64,000 bases of DNA from DASRIA01 sp963724065. Its GTDB lineage: Bacteria > Actinomycetota > Thermoleophilia > Solirubrobacterales > JBBDJG01. The DNA is taken from NCBI GenBank assembly GCA_963724065.1, contig CAVRTB010000004.1, positions 186,001 through 250,000 on the forward strand, written 5' to 3'. The position numbers and the translations under genes are program-made. The notes under the pieces are model-generated. The model did no database searches and was not told where the DNA came from. It saw only the letters and a program-made list of their open reading frames with translations. The first letter of the stretch is position 1; each line of letters opens with the position of its first letter. Below are positions 17,163 to 26,282 of the stretch, in pieces.

Positions 17163-17994
17163 TTCTCATTGCCCCGAGCGGCGCATGCATTCCGGTCCAA
17201 AGCCGGAAGCTCGCCGCTCCTTGGTGGACCAGGACGTCTATTCCGTCAACGCACCGCAGGCCACGTGCACGAGCGGCGTGCACAAGTGGAGTGCGATTTT
17301 GACGGTAGACGAGATCCACCACGATTAACCGATCGTCCAGTTCATCGGCCGAAACCGGAAGCTCCTTGAAGGAACCGGTCTCAGGGGCTTCATGAGCATT
17401 GGTGCCGTGCCCGGACATGCCCACGGACGTGGCATTCACGAGCACATCCGCCTCTCGCACGGATGGGTCCGTCGTTGCAACCAGGCGGGTGGCGCCGGCC
17501 GCGGGGGACAAATGGGACACGAGCGCCGCGGCGCGGTCCGAGTGGCGATTCCACACTTCGACCGAGGCGGCGCCGCCCTCGATCAGCGCGAAGACCACGG
17601 CACGAGCCGCGCCGCCGGCCCCGAGCACCAGCGCGCGCATGCCCGCGGGCGCCTCGGGGGCGCGCTCGCGCAGGGCCGTGAGAGTCCCCTCCACGTCGGT
17701 GTTCTCCGCATGGATCGCGCCGTCGCGGAAGACGAGCGTGTTCGCCGCGCCGACGAGGGTCGCGGTGGGGGCTGCCGTGTCGGCAACCTCGATCGCCGCA
17801 AGCTTGTGCGGGATCGTCACGTTTGCGCCGCCAAAGCCTCGCGCCGGCATGCCGCGCACCAGCTCGGCAAACCGTTCGGACTCGACGTCGATTGCCTCGT
17901 AGTGCCAGTCGAGGCCGACCTCCCGGAATGCAGCGTTGTGCATCGCGGGCGAGCGCGAGTGACCGACGGGATGGCCGAGAACCGCGACTAGCAC
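17140..17994 (-). CDS. aroE: Shikimate dehydrogenase
   Basis: A 284-residue NADP-dependent enzyme reducing 3-dehydroshikimate. The substrate domain shows GHPVGHSRSP and NVTIPHK with the catalytic lysine, then ENTDVEG with the catalytic Asp. The Rossmann loop is GAGGAARA and the basic NRHSDR region fits NADP. The C-terminal QGAASFRLWTG closes the active site. GTG start at 17994 overlaps mltG by 7 nt. It is separated from the other aro genes by the pilus operon. Normal length. Confidence 0.95.
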   Translation of the reverse strand: MLVAVLGHPVGHSRSPAMHNAAFREVGLDWHYEAIDVESERFAELVRGMPARGFGGANVTIPHKLAAIEVADTAAPTATLVGAANTLVFRDGAIHAENTDVEGTLTALRERAPEAPAGMRALVLGAGGAARAVVFALIEGGAASVEVWNRHSDRAAALVSHLSPAAGATRLVATTDPSVREADVLVNATSVGMSGHGTNAHEAPETGSFKELPVSADELDDRLIVVDLVYRQNRTPLVHAARARGLRCVDGIDVLVHQGAASFRLWTGMHAPLGAMRSGATGEH

Positions 17995-19028
17995 TTGGTC
18001 GGAGATTGGCCCCCAGCCGCGTCGCGCGCCTCGTTGTAGCGCTGCTGGTCGCGCTCGAACTCCGCGAACGTGGAGGAGAAGGCGTGCTCCCCGCAGGTGC
18101 CCGGCTTGACGACGTAGTAGACGTACCCGACGCGCGCGGGCCGGGCCGCCGCCTCGAGCGACGCCAGCCCGGGGTTCCCGATCGGGCCGGGCGGCAGGCC
18201 GGCGTTCGTGCGCGTGTTGAAGGGGGAGTCGATCGCGAGCTGGCTGCGCGTCAGCGGCTGCTGCCAGTTGCCTGTCGCGTAGCGGATCGTCGCGTCGATG
18301 CCGAGTGGGGTGCCCTGCTTGAGCCGGTTGTAGATCACGGCCGCCACCAGCTTTCGCTCGGCCGGGACCTGGGCCTCGCGCTCGATCATCGACGCGATCG
18401 TGACGACGTCCCAGGTCGTGAGATTCTTCTCGCGCGCGTAGGACTGGTCGACCTGGCTCATGTTGCGCGAAAATGCGGCAAGCTGCTCGGCGACGAGCGT
18501 GGCGGCCGAGGCGCGGCTGCGCAGCTCGTAGGTCGCTGGGAAGAGCAGGCCCTCGAGGCTCTCGGGATCGCTGCGGAGCCCGTACTCGCGAGGGCTTACC
18601 CGGGAGACGTCGGCGCTCGCGCGCAGGTAGTCCCCGCGGATGCCCGCGCGCGCCGCGAGCGGTGCGATCTCGCGCCGGCTGAGACCTTCGGGGATCGTGA
18701 GCCGCACGATGTCGGGCGACGGCCCCTTCACGAGCGCGTCGATCGCGTCGCCGTAGCTCATGCCTTCGCGCAGCTCGTAGGTGCCCGGCTTGAGGTCGCC
18801 GCGGTCACCGCCGAGCGTCGCGCGCAGCTCGAAGAGCGCGGCGGTCGAGACCACCCCGCGCTCGTCCAGGATGTCCGCGATCTCCCCCACGCCCGCCTCC
18901 TGCGGGATCGAGACCCGCACGCGCTCACCGCCGTCCCCGGCCAAGGGCTGGAACAGCGCCCACAGGAAAACGACCCCCGCCAGGAGCAGCACGGCGACCA
19001 CCAGGCGGCGCAGCCCGGCGGCTCTCAC
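17988..19028 (-). CDS. mltG: Endolytic murein transglycosylase MltG
   Basis: A 346-residue protein with one N-terminal membrane helix (about 8-27), a LysM-like subdomain and the YceG catalytic domain. The catalytic glutamate is in SMIEREAQVPAERKLVAAV and the following YNRLKQGTPLGIDATIRYATG is the family signature. It cleaves nascent glycan strands outside the membrane. The GTG start overlaps the ruvX stop (GTGA), as in most bacteria where yqgF and yceG adjoin. Confidence 0.95.
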   Translation of the reverse strand: MRAAGLRRLVVAVLLLAGVVFLWALFQPLAGDGGERVRVSIPQEAGVGEIADILDERGVVSTAALFELRATLGGDRGDLKPGTYELREGMSYGDAIDALVKGPSPDIVRLTIPEGLSRREIAPLAARAGIRGDYLRASADVSRVSPREYGLRSDPESLEGLLFPATYELRSRASAATLVAEQLAAFSRNMSQVDQSYAREKNLTTWDVVTIASMIEREAQVPAERKLVAAVIYNRLKQGTPLGIDATIRYATGNWQQPLTRSQLAIDSPFNTRTNAGLPPGPIGNPGLASLEAAARPARVGYVYYVVKPGTCGEHAFSSTFAEFERDQQRYNEARDAAGGQSPTKC

Positions 19029-19423
19029 GCGTCCCGGCCCCGGCGTGCTTGGAGGTACGTGTCGAGCAGATGCGCGGCTGCGCGGGAGTCCTCCGAGTGG
19101 CGGCCGGGCGTGCGACGCGCAAGCGCGCTCGTGAACCGCTCGTCGTAGGTCTCGACCGGGACGCCCACCGCCGCTGCCAGCCGGGTTGCGAAGGCGCGGG
19201 CCTCGGCGGCCTGCGGGCCCTCATCCCCGGACAGGCTCACCGGCAGCCCGACGACCACCCGCTCGGCGCCGAGCTCAGCTGCGAGCGCCGCGATGCGCGC
19301 GATGCCCTGGTCGGAGTCCGGCGCGGCGACCGCGTCGACCGGCGTCGCGAGGGTGCCGGTGGGATCGCTGACGGCACAGCCACAGCGGGCGCTGCCGTAG
19401 TCGAGCGCGAGCACCCGGGTCAA
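19025..19423 (-). CDS. ruvX: Pre-16S rRNA nuclease YqgF / Holliday junction resolvase-like
   Basis: A 132-residue RNase H-fold nuclease. The first catalytic Asp is in LALDYGSARCG, the Glu follows in VVGLPVSLSG...ETYDERFTS, and the C-terminal Asp is in AAAHLLDTYL. YqgF matures the 5' end of 16S rRNA. The start is TTG at 19423, nine bases after alaS; a GTG three codons in is an alternative. Normal length and context (alaS-yqgF-mltG). Confidence 0.93.
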   Translation of the reverse strand: MTRVLALDYGSARCGCAVSDPTGTLATPVDAVAAPDSDQGIARIAALAAELGAERVVVGLPVSLSGDEGPQAAEARAFATRLAAAVGVPVETYDERFTSALARRTPGRHSEDSRAAAHLLDTYLQARRGRDA

Positions 19424-19432
19424 CGTTCGGGA

Positions 19433-22078
19433 TCAACCATCTGGCTCGCCGAGCTTCGCCTCGATCGCGCGGCGCGCCGTCGCGAGCGCCTCCCCGAGCT
19501 TCTCGGGACTCCGTCCCCCCGCCTGCGCCATCGTGTCGCGCCCGCCGCCGCCGCCGCCGATCACCTGCGCGGCCTCCTTGACGACGGTCGCGGCGGACAA
19601 GCCGCGCTCGACGGCGGAGGGCGTGAAGCTTGCGACCAATACGGGGCGCTCGGCGGCCATGCCGATCACGATCGCGGCGTCGCCGAGGCTCGACTTCAGC
19701 CGATCGGCGAGCTCCAGCAGCTCGTCCGATCCGGGCACGTCGGCGACGGCCGTGAGCACCTTCAGCCCACCGATCTCGACGGCCTCGGTTGCGAGCGACG
19801 CCGCGAGGTCCTGCACCTGGCCGGCCCCGCCCGACTTCAACTCGCGCTCGAGCTCCGTGACGCGCGCGAGCTGTGCCTCGACGGCCCGGACCGCATCCTC
19901 GGGGCGGGTGCGCAGGCTCGCGGCGATCGCGCCGAGCGCGTCGTCGTGCCCGCGCAGCAGGCGTACGGCCGCGGGGCCGGTGACCGCCTCGATGCGCCGC
20001 ACGTTGGCGGCGCTCGACCCTTCGCCCAGGATCTTGAAGACGCCGATCTCCGAGGTGCTCGACACGTGCGTACCGCCGCACAGCTCGCGGGAGACGTCCT
20101 CGACCTCGATCATGCGCACCTCGTCGCCGTACTTCTCGCCGAACAGCGCCATCGCGCCCATCTCCTGTGCGCGCGTGCGCGTCGTGTGGATCGCGCGCAC
20201 CGGGTGGCTCCCGAGGATCCACTCGTTCACCTGGTCCTCGATCGCGCGCAACTCGCCCGCGCCCACGGGGCCCCCATGCGTGAAGTCGAAGCGCAGCTTG
20301 TCGGGCCGCACGGCGGAGCCGGCCTGACGCACGTGGGTGCCGAGCCGCCCGCGCAGCGCCGCATGCAGGAGGTGGGTGGCCGTGTGGTTGCACTCGGTGG
20401 CGTGACGCGCGGTGCGGTCCACGACCAGCCGCACGCGCTCGCCCTCGCGCAGCTCGCCGCGCTCGACGGCGAGCGCGACCGCCTGGTCGTCGCCGAGCCG
20501 GTAGACGTCCTCGACGCGAGCGGCGCCGGAGTCGCTCTCCACCACTCCGGAGTCGGCGACCTGGCCCCCGCCCTCGGCGTAGAAGGGCGACTCGGGGAAC
20601 TTCGCGAGCAGCGTGCCGTTACGGCGCTGCACCGCGCCCACGCTGCTGTCCGCCTCGGTCGTCTCGTAGCCGATGAACCGCGTGACGAAGCCCGCGTCGC
20701 GCACGAACTCGCGTACCTGCTCGTGCTCGCCCTCGGCGCCGGTCGCGCGCGCCGCGCCCGTGCGGGCACGCTCGCGCTGCTCCTCCATCAGCTCGTGGAA
20801 GCCGGCGTCGTCGACCGCGAGCCCCTCGGCCTGCAGCAGCTCGCGTGTGAGGTCGTAGGGGAAGCCGTAGGTGTCGTGGAGGCGAAACGCGTCCTCCGCG
20901 TCGATCCACGAGGTCTCCTGCTGCTTCGCGCGGGTGACCAGGTCGGCCAGCAGGCGCGTGCCCTGCTCGAGCGTGCGGCCGAAGCTCTCCTCCTCGGCGG
21001 CCAGCCATTCGTGGATCGCGTCGCGCTCGGACCCGAGCTCTGGATATACGGGGCCCATCAGGTCGATCACGACGTCGGCGAAGCGCCCGAGAAAAGGAGA
21101 CTCGAGGCCGATCGTGCGGCCCTGCTGGATCGCGCGGCGCATGATGCGGCGCAGGATGTAGCCGCGGTCCTCGTTGGAGGGCGCGATGCCCTCGGCGATC
21201 AGAAAGGTCATCGCCCGGCCGTGGTCGGAAAGCACGCGCAGCGCTTTCGTCGCAACGGGGTCCGCCGCGTAGCTGCGTCCCGACAGGCGCTCGCCCAGCT
21301 CCACCAGCGGCCGGAACTGGTCGGTCTCGTAGACCGACGGCACGTCCTGGAGTATCGAAGCCATGCGCTCGAGGCCGAGGCCCGTGTCGATGCTGCGCTG
21401 CGGGAGGGGCTCGAGCGTTCCGTCGTCGTGCCGGGTGAACTGCATGAACACGAGGTTCCAGTACTCGAGGTAGCGCTCGGTGTCGTCCCCCGGGCGGCCC
21501 TCCGGGCCGAAGTCCGGGCCGCGGTCCACATAGAGCTCCGAGCACGGGCCGCAGGGGCCGACCGGCCCAGCCTGCCAGAAGTTGTCCGACCGCGGCAACC
21601 GCACGATCCGCTCGGGTGGCACGCCAAGCGCGCGCCAGTACTCGATCGCCTCCTCGTCGGGGCCGATCCCGAGCTCCTCATCGCCCTCGAAGACCGTGAT
21701 CCAGATGCGCTCGGGATCCAGTCCGAAGCCCTGCGTCGACAGCTCCCACGCGAACCGGACAGCCTCCTCCTTGAAGTAGTCGCCGAACGAGAAGTTCCCG
21801 AGCATTTCGAAGAACGTCAGATGGCGGGCCGTGTTCCCGACCTCGTCGATGTCGGTCGTGCGGAAGCACTTCTGGCAAGAGGTGAGACGGGGGTGCGGCG
21901 GCTGCTCCCGGCCCAGGAAGTACGGCTTGAAGGGCTGCATCCCCGCGGTCGTGAGGAGGACCGAGGGGTCGTAGGTCGAGGGGATCAACGAGCCGGAGGG
22001 CATGCGATCGTGCGCGCCCTCCTCGAAGTAGGTGAGGAACGCCTCGCGGATCTCTGCGGAGCTGCGCGGGACTGCCAT
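19433..22078 (-). CDS. alaS: Alanyl-tRNA synthetase
   Basis: An 881-residue class II synthetase. The N-terminal aminoacylation core contains TTAGMQPFKPYFLG and the motif 2 region KCFRTTDIDEVG, with the CGPCSE segment. The editing domain carries the zinc motif HTATHLLH and CGGTH. The C-terminal DHHA1/C-Ala domain ends with GGGGGGRDTMAQAGG. Length is normal (870-880). It precedes ruvX and mltG with short gaps, an arrangement found in many Gram-positives. Confidence 0.97.
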   Translation of the reverse strand: MAVPRSSAEIREAFLTYFEEGAHDRMPSGSLIPSTYDPSVLLTTAGMQPFKPYFLGREQPPHPRLTSCQKCFRTTDIDEVGNTARHLTFFEMLGNFSFGDYFKEEAVRFAWELSTQGFGLDPERIWITVFEGDEELGIGPDEEAIEYWRALGVPPERIVRLPRSDNFWQAGPVGPCGPCSELYVDRGPDFGPEGRPGDDTERYLEYWNLVFMQFTRHDDGTLEPLPQRSIDTGLGLERMASILQDVPSVYETDQFRPLVELGERLSGRSYAADPVATKALRVLSDHGRAMTFLIAEGIAPSNEDRGYILRRIMRRAIQQGRTIGLESPFLGRFADVVIDLMGPVYPELGSERDAIHEWLAAEEESFGRTLEQGTRLLADLVTRAKQQETSWIDAEDAFRLHDTYGFPYDLTRELLQAEGLAVDDAGFHELMEEQRERARTGAARATGAEGEHEQVREFVRDAGFVTRFIGYETTEADSSVGAVQRRNGTLLAKFPESPFYAEGGGQVADSGVVESDSGAARVEDVYRLGDDQAVALAVERGELREGERVRLVVDRTARHATECNHTATHLLHAALRGRLGTHVRQAGSAVRPDKLRFDFTHGGPVGAGELRAIEDQVNEWILGSHPVRAIHTTRTRAQEMGAMALFGEKYGDEVRMIEVEDVSRELCGGTHVSSTSEIGVFKILGEGSSAANVRRIEAVTGPAAVRLLRGHDDALGAIAASLRTRPEDAVRAVEAQLARVTELERELKSGGAGQVQDLAASLATEAVEIGGLKVLTAVADVPGSDELLELADRLKSSLGDAAIVIGMAAERPVLVASFTPSAVERGLSAATVVKEAAQVIGGGGGGRDTMAQAGGRSPEKLGEALATARRAIEAKLGEPDG

Positions 22079-22090
22079 GGGCCGGGAAGT

Positions 22091-23524
22091 CTAGGCGGAG
22101 GCTGCGGCGATCACGCCGTGGCCGAGCACGTGCTCGCCCTGCATCAGGCAGGCGGACTGGCCGGGCGCGACGCCGAAGGCCTCCTCGGAGAGGTGGAGCG
22201 AGACGTCGCCGTCCTCGCCTGCGACCGTGCACGGAAGGGGATCGGAGCGGTAGCGGAGCTTCACTCGGTCGACGCGCGCGGGGTCGCGGTGCAGGACCGC
22301 CCCCGTGAGCGCGACGGTGCGGGTCGCGAGCCGCGCGCGGGGGCCGACCACCACCCGGTTGGCGGCGGCATCCGTCGAGAGCACGTAGAGCGGCTCGCCG
22401 GCCGCCACGCCGACGCCCTTGCGCTGCCCGACCGTGACGCTGCGGTGACCTCGGTGGGCGCCGAGCACGGCGCCGTCCGAGTCGACGACCTCGCCCGGCG
22501 CGTCGTCGATGCCCGCGTGGCGCGAGAGGAAGCGCGCCCGGCTGGTGCCCGCCAGGAAGCAGAGGTCCTGGCTCTCGCGCCGCTCCGCGACCGCCAGCCC
22601 GGCAGCCCGTGCGATCTCGCGGACCTCGGGCTTCGTGAGGCCGCCGAGCGGGAACCGCACCCGCCGCAGTGCGTCGGGGCGCAGGGCGGCGAGCATGTAG
22701 CTCTGATCCTTGCGAGGGTCGGCCGCGCGGGTCAGGAGCGGCCCGTGGCCGTCCTCGGCGATCCGCGCGTAATGGCCCGTGACGAGGGTCGCGGCCCCGA
22801 TGCGGCCGGCCAGCGCGAGCATCGCGTCGAAGCGGACGAGCCCGTTGCAGCGAACGCAGGGGCTGGGCGTGCGGCCGGCGCCGTGCTCGGTCACGAAGTC
22901 GTCGACCACCGCGGCGCGGAACGCGTCCTCGACGTCGAGCGTGAGATGGGGCATACCCATCGAGTGGGCGAGGCCGCGGGCGGTCAGGACCGCCTGCGGG
23001 GAGCAGCAGCTGCGCTCGCCGTCGCCCTCGCGGTCGGCCCAGAGCTTGAGGGTGACGGCGACCACGTCGAGGCCCTCCTGCGCGCACAGGTGGGCCGCCA
23101 CCGCGCTGTCGACGCCGCCGCTCAGCCCGACGACCACGCGGCGGTCGTCGTGGGGAGCGAGCGTGACCCCGGCAGCGACCGCATGGGAAAGCGCGCGATG
23201 CAGGGCGTCGGCCGCGAGGTCCGCCGCGTGCAACTTCCCGGCCGAGAGACCTCCGAGCTCGGCGGCGACGTCGCGCGCCGAGGTCCGCGCCGCGTCGAGC
23301 ACCGTGGCACCCGCGGTGAGCGCGACGCACGCGCTGCCGGCGGCGATCGTCGCTCCACAGCCCTCCGCGCCGAAGGTGACTTCGCTCAGCCGGCCGTCGT
23401 CGATGCGCACGGCCACGCGCACCACGTCGCCGCACGCCGACCCGCCCGCGCTGCCGACGTACGCGCCGTGCGGCACGTCACCGCGACCACGCGGCTCACT
23501 CAGATGCCGCTCGAAAGGATGCAC
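22091..23524 (-). CDS. mnmA: IscU/NifU-like domain fused to tRNA 2-thiouridylase MnmA
   Basis: A 477-residue fusion. Residues about 27-115 resemble the IscU/NifU scaffold: SACGDVV supplies Cys31 and Asp33, and FGAEGCGATIAAGS supplies Cys56, but the third cluster cysteine is replaced (KLHAADLAADA, Ala100). Residues about 128-477 are MnmA: PP-loop SGGVDS (135-140), catalytic cysteines in SPCVRCN and ESQDLCFLAG, then KDQSYML and the C-terminal barrel. MnmA makes s2U34 in tRNA Lys, Glu and Gln. The start is uncertain: GTG at 23524 or 23530, neither with a clear ribosome site. Confidence 0.9.
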   Translation of the reverse strand: MHPFERHLSEPRGRGDVPHGAYVGSAGGSACGDVVRVAVRIDDGRLSEVTFGAEGCGATIAAGSACVALTAGATVLDAARTSARDVAAELGGLSAGKLHAADLAADALHRALSHAVAAGVTLAPHDDRRVVVGLSGGVDSAVAAHLCAQEGLDVVAVTLKLWADREGDGERSCCSPQAVLTARGLAHSMGMPHLTLDVEDAFRAAVVDDFVTEHGAGRTPSPCVRCNGLVRFDAMLALAGRIGAATLVTGHYARIAEDGHGPLLTRAADPRKDQSYMLAALRPDALRRVRFPLGGLTKPEVREIARAAGLAVAERRESQDLCFLAGTSRARFLSRHAGIDDAPGEVVDSDGAVLGAHRGHRSVTVGQRKGVGVAAGEPLYVLSTDAAANRVVVGPRARLATRTVALTGAVLHRDPARVDRVKLRYRSDPLPCTVAGEDGDVSLHLSEEAFGVAPGQSACLMQGEHVLGHGVIAAASA

Positions 23525-23636
23525 GCCCACGAGTCTAGGGAGTGCGCCACCCCCGCCCAGCCGAACGATGGCCCCTCGCTCCCGAGGGGTGGGAGCCGCG
23601 GGACAAAGTTGGCGGAGCGCGTCCGCGTCGGCGGAG

Positions 23637-24197
23637 CTACTTGCGCCGCGAGGCGTTCGAGACGAACTGGTTGACCGTCTGGAAGTCGTAGTAGCCGTTG
23701 AGTACCTCGGCCTGGCCACGCTTGTTGACGATCACCACGGAGGGTGTCTGGCTGATGCTCGCGGCCGTCGTGATGCGCGTGTAGCGCGCGAGGTTCTTGA
23801 CGCTGTCGGTGAACTTCACGACCTGGCCGTTGCGCCCGGACAGGCGGTCGACCGACTTCTTCACGCTGCGGTCGTCGACCCCCTGCTTGTTCCAGAACAG
23901 GATCACGACCGTCTTCTTCGCGTCGAGGGCCTTGGCGACGGGGCCCGGGAGCCCACGGCTGCCCGGCTCGCCCTTGTCCGGCGACGGCGCCGCGGTCTTG
24001 TCCTGCTGCGCGTTGCGCTGGGCGGCGGCCTCTGGCGTGGACGCTGAAGGACTCGTCGGCTGTGAGGTCTGCGAAGGAGCGGGCGTCGCCGGCGCAACGG
24101 GATCCCCGCCGCGCCGCGAGACCATGAACAGGCCCGCGACGGCGACCAGTCCGACCAGTCCCAACAGCACCGGCCGCGGAAGCGTGGAGACGGTCAT
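23637..24197 (-). CDS. Membrane-anchored thioredoxin-fold protein lacking CXXC
   Basis: A 186-residue protein with one N-terminal membrane helix (about 8-26), a Pro/Ser/Gln-rich linker (about 30-78), and a small thioredoxin-like domain: TVVILFWNKQGVDDRSV, then TPSVVIVNKRGQAEVLNGYYD. The position after FW normally holds CXXC, and here it reads NKQG. The cis-Pro (TP) is kept, so the fold seems intact but the protein cannot be a standard dithiol oxidoreductase. ATG 24197 is chosen because the hydrophobic anchor follows it directly. A structural or binding role is inferred. Confidence 0.75.
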   Translation of the reverse strand: MTVSTLPRPVLLGLVGLVAVAGLFMVSRRGGDPVAPATPAPSQTSQPTSPSASTPEAAAQRNAQQDKTAAPSPDKGEPGSRGLPGPVAKALDAKKTVVILFWNKQGVDDRSVKKSVDRLSGRNGQVVKFTDSVKNLARYTRITTAASISQTPSVVIVNKRGQAEVLNGYYDFQTVNQFVSNASRRK

Positions 24198-24467
24198 GGC
24201 GTAAAAACGCCCCAGCCTGCCGCTGCCGCCGGTTCGTTGAACCTGCCGAGGCAGGTGGGCGTCCACAGGACCCGCGTGCGAAGAGCACACGCGCCCGATT
24301 CGGACTCCCAACTCGATTGTGTTGGCTCAAACACTGAGCGACTGGCGTACAAGCTCGGGCTCCTTCAAATTAGCAGGGACCTCGTGAAGAATCGGCACCG
24401 AGCCGCGAAACCTTAGAAGCCGGAGAAAACCTGGCGGGCGGCCTGCAAGCAGACCGCCTCGTCGGCG
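24198..24467. other. 270-bp intergenic region upstream of the thioredoxin-fold gene
   Basis: I see no open frame with good codon use and no RNA gene here. It presumably holds the promoter of the thioredoxin-like gene and the terminator of the aspS operon, but no hexamers or hairpin stand out. Confidence 0.4.
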
Positions 24468-26282
24468 TCAGGACTCGGTTGGAGGTGCATCGACCCGGAT
24501 GCCCAACTCCTGAAGCTGCGCAGGGTCGAGCGCCGCAGGAGCGCCGGTCAGCGGATCGGAGCCGGTCGCCGTCTTCGGGAACGCGATCACGTCGCGGATC
24601 GAGTCACGCCCGGCGAGCAGAGCCACGATCCGGTCGAGGCCGAACGCGATGCCGCCGTGGGGCGGCGCGCCGTGTCGCAGTGCTTCGAGCAGGAATCCGA
24701 AGCGAGCCTCGGCGTCGGCGCGCGAGATGCCGAGCGTCTCGAGCACGCGGTACTGGACCTCCGGCCGGTTGATCCTGATGCTCCCGCCGCCCAGCTCCGT
24801 GCCGTTGAGCACGACGTCGTAGGCGCGCGCCCGCGCCCGTACCGGTTCTTGCTCGAGAAACCCGAGCGACTCCTCGGTCGGCGCGGTGAACGGATGATGG
24901 AGCGCCTGCCAGCGGCCCTCGTCGTCGCTCCACTCCACCAGCGGGAAGTCGGTCACCCAGAGCGTGCGCCACTCGTCCTCGGCGACGAGGCCGAAGCGCC
25001 CCGCAAGCTCGAGCCGCAGCGCGCCGAGGGTCTGCGCGGCAACGCCGGCGTCGTCGGCGACCAGCAGCACCAGATCGCCGGTCGTGGCCTCGAGCGCCGT
25101 CGCGATCGCGGCCCGCTCGCCGTCGGAGAGGAATTTCGCGACCGGCGAGCGCCAGCCGCCGCCCTCCTCGACGTAGGCCCACACGAGGCCGCCGGCGCCC
25201 TGACCCTGCGCGAACTCGATCAGCTTGTCGAGCTCGGCGCGCGAGAGCTCGCGCGTACCGGCATTGATCCCGCGGACCGCGCCGCCCCTGTCGAGCACGC
25301 CGCGGAACACCTTGAACTCCGTCTCGCGCAGCGCGTCGCCGAGGTCGCGGATCTCGAGCCCGAACCGCATGTCGGGACGATCCGTCCCGAACCGCGCGAT
25401 CGCCTCGTCGTACGGCATCCGCGGAAAGGGCGTCTCGAGCGTCACCCCGCCGGCCGCGAACGCCGTCGAGATCACGCCCTCGGTCACGGCCATCACGTCC
25501 TCCTCGGTGACGAACGCCATCTCCACGTCGAGCTGGGTGAACTCGAGCTGGCGGTCCGCGCGCAGCGCCTCGTCGCGGAAGCACCGCGCGATCTGGTAGT
25601 AGCGCTCGAACCCGGAGATCATCATCAATTGCTTGAAGAGCTGGGGCGACTGCGGCAGCGCATAGAACGAGCCGCGCTGCATGCGGCTCGGCACGACGAA
25701 GTCGCGCGCGCCCTCGGGCGTGGAGCGCGTGAGGATCGGCGTCTCGAGATCGAGAAAGCCGGCGGCGTTCAGGTGGTCGCGGATCGCGCGCGTGACCGCG
25801 TGGCGCAGCTCGAGAGAGCGCTGCATCGAGTCACGGCGCAGGTCCAGGTAGCGGTGGCGCAGGCGCAGCGCCTCGTCCACGGGAGTCTCGTCGTCGATCG
25901 GGAAGGGCGGCGTCTCGGCGGCCGCGAGCACGTCGTAATCCGCCGCGCGGATCTCGACGGTGCCGGTCGGCATGTCCGGGTTGACCGTCTCATCGGAGCG
26001 GCGCACCACCTCGCCGCGCACCGAGAGGACCCATTCCGAGCGCAGCTCGTGCGAGCGCGCATGGGCCTCCGGCGCGGCGTCCGGGTTGAGCACGACCTGC
26101 ACGAGCCCGGTGCGGTCGCGCAGGTCGACGAACACGAGGCCGCCGTGATCCCTGCGCCGGTGCACCCAGCCGGCGATCCGCACCTCCTCCCCGACGCGCT
26201 CGGGAAGCACGTGGCCGCACCACACGTCGCGGTAGGCGTTCGCGCGCGGGGGCGGCAGCGATGCGCCACGCTCAGAGGGCAC
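24468..26282 (-). CDS. aspS: Aspartyl-tRNA synthetase, bacterial type
   Basis: A 604-residue class IIb synthetase: N-terminal OB anticodon domain (about 18-125), catalytic core with motif 2 (FRDEALRADRQLEFTQLDVE), the bacterial GAD insertion, and motif 3 (GGIAFGLDRIVALLAG). Position 46 is histidine (HRRRDHGG), the residue associated with non-discriminating enzymes that also charge tRNA-Asn. GTG at 26282 overlaps hisS by 11 nt. Amide transfer by GatCAB would then be needed; those genes are outside this window. Confidence 0.96.
   Translation of the reverse strand: MPSERGASLPPPRANAYRDVWCGHVLPERVGEEVRIAGWVHRRRDHGGLVFVDLRDRTGLVQVVLNPDAAPEAHARSHELRSEWVLSVRGEVVRRSDETVNPDMPTGTVEIRAADYDVLAAAETPPFPIDDETPVDEALRLRHRYLDLRRDSMQRSLELRHAVTRAIRDHLNAAGFLDLETPILTRSTPEGARDFVVPSRMQRGSFYALPQSPQLFKQLMMISGFERYYQIARCFRDEALRADRQLEFTQLDVEMAFVTEEDVMAVTEGVISTAFAAGGVTLETPFPRMPYDEAIARFGTDRPDMRFGLEIRDLGDALRETEFKVFRGVLDRGGAVRGINAGTRELSRAELDKLIEFAQGQGAGGLVWAYVEEGGGWRSPVAKFLSDGERAAIATALEATTGDLVLLVADDAGVAAQTLGALRLELAGRFGLVAEDEWRTLWVTDFPLVEWSDDEGRWQALHHPFTAPTEESLGFLEQEPVRARARAYDVVLNGTELGGGSIRINRPEVQYRVLETLGISRADAEARFGFLLEALRHGAPPHGGIAFGLDRIVALLAGRDSIRDVIAFPKTATGSDPLTGAPAALDPAQLQELGIRVDAPPTES

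Noticed and set aside
19049..23674. A 1541-codon open frame on the plus strand
   Set aside because: It is the antisense of ruvX, alaS and mnmA. Its Arg/Ala/Glu/Val-rich, motif-free translation is what high-GC third positions produce opposite real genes.
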